The translations under genes were made by a program, and so were the position numbers. From the NCBI GenBank assembly GCA_023145275.1, contig JAGLEB010000058.1, positions 1-10,418 on the forward strand: a DNA stretch of 10,418 nt, given 5' to 3'. The DNA is from Flavobacteriales bacterium (GTDB lineage: Bacteria > Bacteroidota > Bacteroidia > Flavobacteriales > JADGDT01). Positions 6,230 to 10,418 of the stretch are shown here, piece after piece. Positions within the stretch are counted from its first letter, which is position 1; each line of letters begins with the position of its first letter. The notes under the pieces are model-generated. The model made no database searches. It saw only the letters and a list, made by a program, of their open reading frames with translations, and was not told the origin of the DNA.

Positions 6230-7695
6230 TGAAGGAGCTAAATGACATATTAAAAAATATAAAGACATCCGATTTTTCTGCGATTGATTCTGTGTCGGTA
6301 ACTTCTGTTGAATATGATTCAAGAAAAGTTGGTGAAGGAAGCATTTTTGTTGCAATTAATGGAGGTACCGTTGATGGTCATAGATATATATCTAAATCTA
6401 TTGAGCTTGGGGCAAAGGTCATTGTTTTCGAGCAGGATGATGTAGATACAAATATTCAAGGTGTAACTTTTATAAAAGTTAATGATACAAAAGAGGCTCT
6501 TGGAATAATTGCTTCAAATTTTTATGGAAATCCTTCGTCAAAACTAAAATTAATTGGAGTAACTGGTACTAATGGAAAAACTACCATTGCTACTCAGTTA
6601 TATACATTGTTTGGATTATTATCCTACAAAGTAGGATTATTTTCTACTATAAAAATACTTGCGGGTGATGAAGAGATTGTTTCTACAAACACTACTCCCG
6701 ATCCTGTAACACTTAATAAGTATTTGAATCAAATGTTAGATGCAGGTGTAACTCACTGCTTTATGGAAGTGAGTTCTCATGGAATTGATCAAAGACGAAT
6801 TGCAGGTTTGGAATTTGTTGGTGGCGTTTTTACAAATATAACACGCGATCATTTAGATTATCATAAAACATTCAGAGAATACTTAAATGTAAAGAAGAGA
6901 TTCTTTGATGAATTACCAAAGTCTGCATTCGCTATTTCTAATAGTGATGATAAGAATGGTTTAGTGATGATGCAAAATACCAAAGCTAAGAGGTTGACCT
7001 ACTCAATGAAATCTGTAAGTGATTTTAAAGTTAAGCTTATCGAGAGTCATTTTAACGGGATGCTACTTAGTATTGACAATAAAGAAATTTGGACAAAGCT
7101 GATTGGAAAATTCAATGCATATAATTTATTAGCAATTTATGCTGTTGCAATAGAGTTAGGAGAAGATACCGATGAGGTGCTTACCGCAATTAGCAAATTA
7201 GAAAGCGTAACAGGTAGATTTGATCATTTCTTGTCAAAGACAGGTGTGATTACTGTTATTGATTATGCACACACTCCTGATGCGCTAAAAAATGTATTGG
7301 AAACAATCAACGATATCCGTACAGGGAATGAAAAATTGATAACTGTTGTTGGATGTGGAGGAGATAGAGATAAAGGAAAACGCCCAGAGATGGCAAAGAT
7401 TTCTTGTGAGTTGTCAAACAAAGTTATTTTGACTTCAGATAATCCTCGAACAGAAAAGCCTGAGGATATTATTGCCGATATGGAAGCTGGAGTTCATGCA
7501 AAGTATTACCATAAAACTGTGTCAATAGTTGATAGAGAACAAGGAATTAAGTCGGCATGTCAAGACGCAAATACTGGCGATATCATTCTTATAGCTGGTA
7601 AAGGGCACGAAACTTATCAAGATATAATGGGTGTGAAACACGATTTTGATGATTTCGAGAAAGCGAAAAAAATATTAACTCTGCTAAGTAAATAG
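6229..7695 (+). CDS. murE: UDP-MurNAc-L-Ala-D-Glu:meso-diaminopimelate ligase MurE
   Basis: A 488-residue cytoplasmic Mur ligase that uses ATP to add the third amino acid to the peptidoglycan stem peptide. The N-terminal UDP-MurNAc-binding domain has DSRKV (30-34) and a phosphate-binding region near 38-50. The central ATPase domain has the P-loop GTNGKTT (113-119), TTPDP (155-159), MEVSSHG (179-185) and NITRDHLDYH (203-212). A lysine in VKKRFF (221-226) probably corresponds to the carbamylated residue. The C-terminal domain has DYAHTPDAL (345-353), DNPR (404-407) and GKGHE (457-461). DNPR is the known signature for meso-diaminopimelate rather than lysine, as expected for a Gram-negative wall. 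The ATG overlaps the ftsI stop (TAATG), and mraY begins 4 bases after its TAG. Confidence 0.97.
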   Translation: MKELNDILKNIKTSDFSAIDSVSVTSVEYDSRKVGEGSIFVAINGGTVDGHRYISKSIELGAKVIVFEQDDVDTNIQGVTFIKVNDTKEALGIIASNFYGNPSSKLKLIGVTGTNGKTTIATQLYTLFGLLSYKVGLFSTIKILAGDEEIVSTNTTPDPVTLNKYLNQMLDAGVTHCFMEVSSHGIDQRRIAGLEFVGGVFTNITRDHLDYHKTFREYLNVKKRFFDELPKSAFAISNSDDKNGLVMMQNTKAKRLTYSMKSVSDFKVKLIESHFNGMLLSIDNKEIWTKLIGKFNAYNLLAIYAVAIELGEDTDEVLTAISKLESVTGRFDHFLSKTGVITVIDYAHTPDALKNVLETINDIRTGNEKLITVVGCGGDRDKGKRPEMAKISCELSNKVILTSDNPRTEKPEDIIADMEAGVHAKYYHKTVSIVDREQGIKSACQDANTGDIILIAGKGHETYQDIMGVKHDFDDFEKAKKILTLLSK

Positions 7696-7699
7696 AAAT

Positions 7700-8938
7700 A
7701 TGCTGTACTATTTATTCAATATGTTAGATGAATTATTCCACCTTCCAGGAGCTGGGATGTTTAACTCTATTTCATTTAGAGCTGGATTGGGCTTCATTCT
7801 ATCTTTGGTTGTTGCTACCGTATATGGAAGAAAAGTAATTAAATTTTTAATGAATAAACAAGTTGGTGAAACTGTTAGAGAGCTTGGCCTTGATGGGCAG
7901 GTGCAGAAGGCAGGAACTCCAACAATGGGGGGTGTTGTTATAATTATGGCAACGGTTATTCCTGTATTACTTCTAGCTAAATTAGAAAACGTATATGTTA
8001 TTCTTCTACTGATTACTACTCTTTGGATGGGGACAATTGGTTTTTTGGATGACTATATAAAAGTGTTTAAGAAGAATAAAGATGGGTTAAAAGGTCGATT
8101 TAAAATAATTGGTCAAGTGGTGTTGGGTGTAATCGTTGGTAGTATGCTTTATTTTAATGAAGACGTTACAATCAAAGAGAAACTTCATTATACAAAAGTT
8201 GAATTGGCAGAGTATAAAGAGCAAGGAGTTACTCCACCAATATTCGGAGAGGAGCAGAGATCGTTGAAAACTACAATTCCTTTTGTAAAAGGCAACGACT
8301 TCAATTATGAAGAATTAATCTCGTGGATGGGCGACGATGCTAAAGATTACGCGTGGTTATTGTTTATACCTATTGTAATATTTATTATCACTGCCGTTTC
8401 TAATGGTGCAAACCTTACTGATGGTATTGACGGATTAGCTGCAGGGTCATCTGCAATAATGGGGGTTACTTTAGCCCTGTTTGCCTGGGTTTCGGGTAAT
8501 ATTATTTTTGCCGATTATCTGGATATTATGTTTATACCGCATACGGGTGAAATTACAATATTCTTAGCCTCGTTTATTGGGTCTCTAATTGGATTCCTTT
8601 GGTATAATGCTTATCCCGCACAAGTATTTATGGGAGATACCGGAAGTTTAACAATTGGTGGTATCATTGCAGTTATTGCAATTATTATTCGAAAAGAAAT
8701 GCTAATACCAATTATTAGCGGTGTATTCTTAGTAGAGAATCTTTCGGTTGTAATGCAGGTAGCATACTTCAAATACACAAGAAGGAAATATGGAGAGGGT
8801 AAGAGAATTTTCTTAATGGCTCCGTTACATCACCATTATCAGAAAAAACACATTCACGAAAGTAAAATTGTTATTAGATTTTGGATTGTAGGGATTATGC
8901 TTGCTGTTTTTTCAGTTATAACATTGAAAATTAGATAA
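7700..8938 (+). CDS. mraY: Phospho-N-acetylmuramoyl-pentapeptide transferase MraY
   Basis: A polytopic inner-membrane enzyme of 412 residues that transfers phospho-MurNAc-pentapeptide to undecaprenyl phosphate, giving lipid I. Visible: GTPTMGG (72-78), the catalytic Asp pair in GFLDDY (114-119, Asp117/118), NLTDGIDGLA (238-247), GDTGS (312-316) and APLHHHYQKK (374-383). About ten hydrophobic helices can be picked out. It is some 50 residues longer than E. coli MraY (360); the extra length is a hydrophilic segment at about 152-215 between two membrane helices, a feature I recall from flavobacterial MraY. The first ATG is preferred over Met8 because MLYYLF is the usual N-terminus in this group. 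murD starts 15 bases downstream. Confidence 0.97.
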   Translation: MLYYLFNMLDELFHLPGAGMFNSISFRAGLGFILSLVVATVYGRKVIKFLMNKQVGETVRELGLDGQVQKAGTPTMGGVVIIMATVIPVLLLAKLENVYVILLLITTLWMGTIGFLDDYIKVFKKNKDGLKGRFKIIGQVVLGVIVGSMLYFNEDVTIKEKLHYTKVELAEYKEQGVTPPIFGEEQRSLKTTIPFVKGNDFNYEELISWMGDDAKDYAWLLFIPIVIFIITAVSNGANLTDGIDGLAAGSSAIMGVTLALFAWVSGNIIFADYLDIMFIPHTGEITIFLASFIGSLIGFLWYNAYPAQVFMGDTGSLTIGGIIAVIAIIIRKEMLIPIISGVFLVENLSVVMQVAYFKYTRRKYGEGKRIFLMAPLHHHYQKKHIHESKIVIRFWIVGIMLAVFSVITLKIR

Positions 8939-8953
8939 TAAGAATAATAATAA

Positions 8954-10294
8954 ATGAATAAGAAGATTTCCATATTGGGTGCAGGAGAAAGCGGAGTTGG
9001 TGCAGCTATTTTAGCCCAGAAACACGGTTTTGAAGTGTTTGTTTCTGATATGGGAGTTGTTAAGTCTAAATACTTAAGGGTTTTAGAGTTGTACAAGATT
9101 AAGTTTGAGGAGAATACTCATACTGAAAAAGAAATTTTAGAGAGCGATATTGTAATAAAAAGTCCTGGAATACCTGAGAATGCTTCTATAGTAAAAGCTG
9201 TTCGGGAAAAAGGCATTGAGCTTATTTCTGAAATTGAATTCGCATCAAGATATACTGATGCAAAAATTGTTGCTGTAACAGGTTCTAATGGAAAAACCAC
9301 AACAGCAATGCTAATTTATCACATTCTGAAACTAGAAAAGATGAATGTGGGCTTAGCGGGAAATATCGGACAGAGTTTTGCGAAACAGGTAGCCGAAGAA
9401 AATTATGACTATTACGTATTGGAATTAAGTAGTTTTCAGTTAGACGGAATTGTGAGTTTTAGACCTAATATAGCCGTTTTGCTGAATATTACACCAGATC
9501 ATTTAGATAGATATGACTATAAGTTTGATAACTATCGAGATTCGAAACTCAGAATAGGAATGAATCAGTCAAAATCTGATTATTTTATTTATGATGCAAA
9601 TGATAAGGGCAATATCTCAGGTTTAGAAAATAACCCTGTGAATGCTGAAATGGTTCCATATGGAGAAAATATAAAAGGAGTAACGTACGGAGTTATGAAC
9701 GAAAAAGAGATTAAAATGAATTATCAAAATGATAGCTCAGCTGTGACTATTGAGAGCCTGGCATTGCAAGGGAAACACAATACTAGAAATTCTTTAGCTG
9801 GTGGTATGGCAGCGAGATTACTTGGTGTACGAAAGACTAATATAAGAAATGGATTGTCGAGTTTTGAGTCTGCAGAGCATCGTCTTGAGATGTATAAGAG
9901 TATTGAAGGTATTAACTTCATAAACGACTCTAAGGCAACAAATGTAAACTCTACATTTTATGCACTAGACACAATGACAAAAACTACTGTTTGGATTGTT
10001 GGGGGAGTAGATAAAGGAAATGATTATGCCGACTTGCTGCCACTTGTAAGGGAGAAAATTAGAGCGGTTGTATGTCTTGGCTTAGATAATAATAAGCTTC
10101 TGAATGCTTTTGAAGAAGAGGTTGATATAATAACCGAGACAAGCTCGATGGAAGAGGCTGTGAATACTGCTTATGCGTTGGCTCGAAGAGGAGATAATGT
10201 ATTGCTTTCGCCATCATGTGCAAGTTTCGATTTGTTTGAAAGTTACGAAGATAGAGGAGAGAAGTTTAAAATCTCAGTAGATAATTTAGGATAG
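8954..10294 (+). CDS. murD: UDP-MurNAc-L-alanine:D-glutamate ligase MurD
   Basis: A 446-residue cytoplasmic Mur ligase that adds D-glutamate to UDP-MurNAc-L-Ala using ATP. The N-terminal Rossmann-like domain opens with ISILGAGESGVGAA (5-18) and has KSPGIP (69-74). The ATPase domain has the P-loop GSNGKTT (110-116), GNIG (136-139), ELSSFQL (157-163) and NITPDHLDRY (178-187). The C-terminal domain has GKHNTRN (273-279), EHRLE (308-312), NDSKATN (324-330), GGVDKGNDY (350-358) and SPSCASFD (419-426). All family motifs are present and the length is normal. It is the last complete gene of the operon here. MurD precedes MurE in the pathway although its gene follows, the usual dcw order. Confidence 0.97.
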   Translation: MNKKISILGAGESGVGAAILAQKHGFEVFVSDMGVVKSKYLRVLELYKIKFEENTHTEKEILESDIVIKSPGIPENASIVKAVREKGIELISEIEFASRYTDAKIVAVTGSNGKTTTAMLIYHILKLEKMNVGLAGNIGQSFAKQVAEENYDYYVLELSSFQLDGIVSFRPNIAVLLNITPDHLDRYDYKFDNYRDSKLRIGMNQSKSDYFIYDANDKGNISGLENNPVNAEMVPYGENIKGVTYGVMNEKEIKMNYQNDSSAVTIESLALQGKHNTRNSLAGGMAARLLGVRKTNIRNGLSSFESAEHRLEMYKSIEGINFINDSKATNVNSTFYALDTMTKTTVWIVGGVDKGNDYADLLPLVREKIRAVVCLGLDNNKLLNAFEEEVDIITETSSMEEAVNTAYALARRGDNVLLSPSCASFDLFESYEDRGEKFKISVDNLG

Positions 10295-10302
10295 TTACAT
10301 CA

Positions 10303-10327
10303 AAAATTATTAACAGATGACCCGAGC
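10303..10327 (+). repeat. 25-base direct repeat, copy 1
   Basis: Identical over 25 bases to 10394-10418, with copies offset by 91 bases. It begins 8 bases after the murD stop. It contains ATG ACC CGA GCA TGG TTG TAA from 10317, a six-residue ORF whose stop overlaps another ATG (TAATG, 10335-10339) opening a 12-residue ORF to 10375. Chance identity of 25 bases at this distance is very unlikely. Confidence 0.9.
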
Positions 10328-10393
10328 ATGGTTGTAATGTTTATAAAAACGGAAAAGGTTGATTCATGCGAATAGCATCTGACCTATTGAATG

Positions 10394-10418
10394 AAAATTA
10401 TTAACAGATGACCCGAGC
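10394..10418 (+). repeat. 25-base direct repeat, copy 2 (reaches the window end)
   Basis: Exact copy of 10303-10327. The match runs to the last base, so the true repeat may be longer. The base before it differs between copies (g here, a in copy 1), which fixes the left boundary. Confidence 0.9.
10408..10418 (+). CDS. Possible start of the next dcw gene (ftsW expected), cut by the window end
   Basis: ATG ACC CGA GC (Met-Thr-Arg-Ala) opens at 10408 and is still open at the window edge. In Bacteroidota dcw clusters ftsW normally follows murD, and a gap of about 110 bases is possible. Only three and a half codons are visible, and the same bases in copy 1 of the repeat lead to a stop after six codons. 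This is a guess from position, not recognition. Confidence 0.25.

Noticed and set aside
8936..8955. aat triplet run between mraY and murD as a microsatellite.
   Set aside because: Only about four units, within normal variation for an AT-rich gap.
10303..10418. The direct repeat as a CRISPR array.
   Set aside because: Only two copies, a 66-base gap, no palindromic character in the repeat and no cas genes nearby.

Overview
The window holds the left part of a division and cell wall (dcw) cluster from a member of the Bacteroidota, most likely a Flavobacteriales-type bacterium. Several things point there: AT-rich DNA, a gldC homologue, A-rich leaders with almost no Shine-Dalgarno sequences, TAnnTTTG-type -7 boxes, an FtsI with a C-terminal PASTA domain, and a MraY of 412 residues with an enlarged loop. 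The assignment is from protein resemblance recalled from memory; no search was run.

Layout. Bases 1-104 lead into gldC (105-437, +). A 256-base gap follows, ending in a strong symmetrical hairpin (656-687) that probably terminates transcription from both sides. On the minus strand lie an alpha/beta hydrolase and then the ribosome-assembly GTPase engB, 9 bases apart, read as one unit. A 412-base divergent region (2089-2500) separates them from the plus-strand dcw operon. Just upstream of mraZ it carries three AAAGTG[G/T] boxes with an exact 10-base period, the known signature of MraZ binding, followed by a TATATTTG -7 box. Then come mraZ, rsmH, ftsL, ftsI, murE, mraY and murD, all on the plus strand. 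Junctions are tight: 1-base TAATG overlaps at rsmH/ftsL and ftsI/murE, 1 base between ftsL and ftsI, and 45 bases as the longest gap (mraZ to rsmH).

How the genes work together. MraZ is the likely autoregulator of the operon and RsmH methylates 16S rRNA. FtsL and FtsI belong to the septal peptidoglycan synthase complex. MurE, MurD and MraY make the lipid-linked precursor (UDP-MurNAc-peptide, then lipid I). The expected next gene is ftsW, whose start may be the last few bases of the window.

No new multi-gene system is visible; the gene content and order are conventional for this phylum. The points worth a second look are regulatory or structural: the three-box MraZ operator, a mini-ORF overlapping the mraZ start, a TTG start for ftsI with a rare Shine-Dalgarno-like sequence, and an exact 25-base direct repeat after murD whose second copy runs to the last base of the window.
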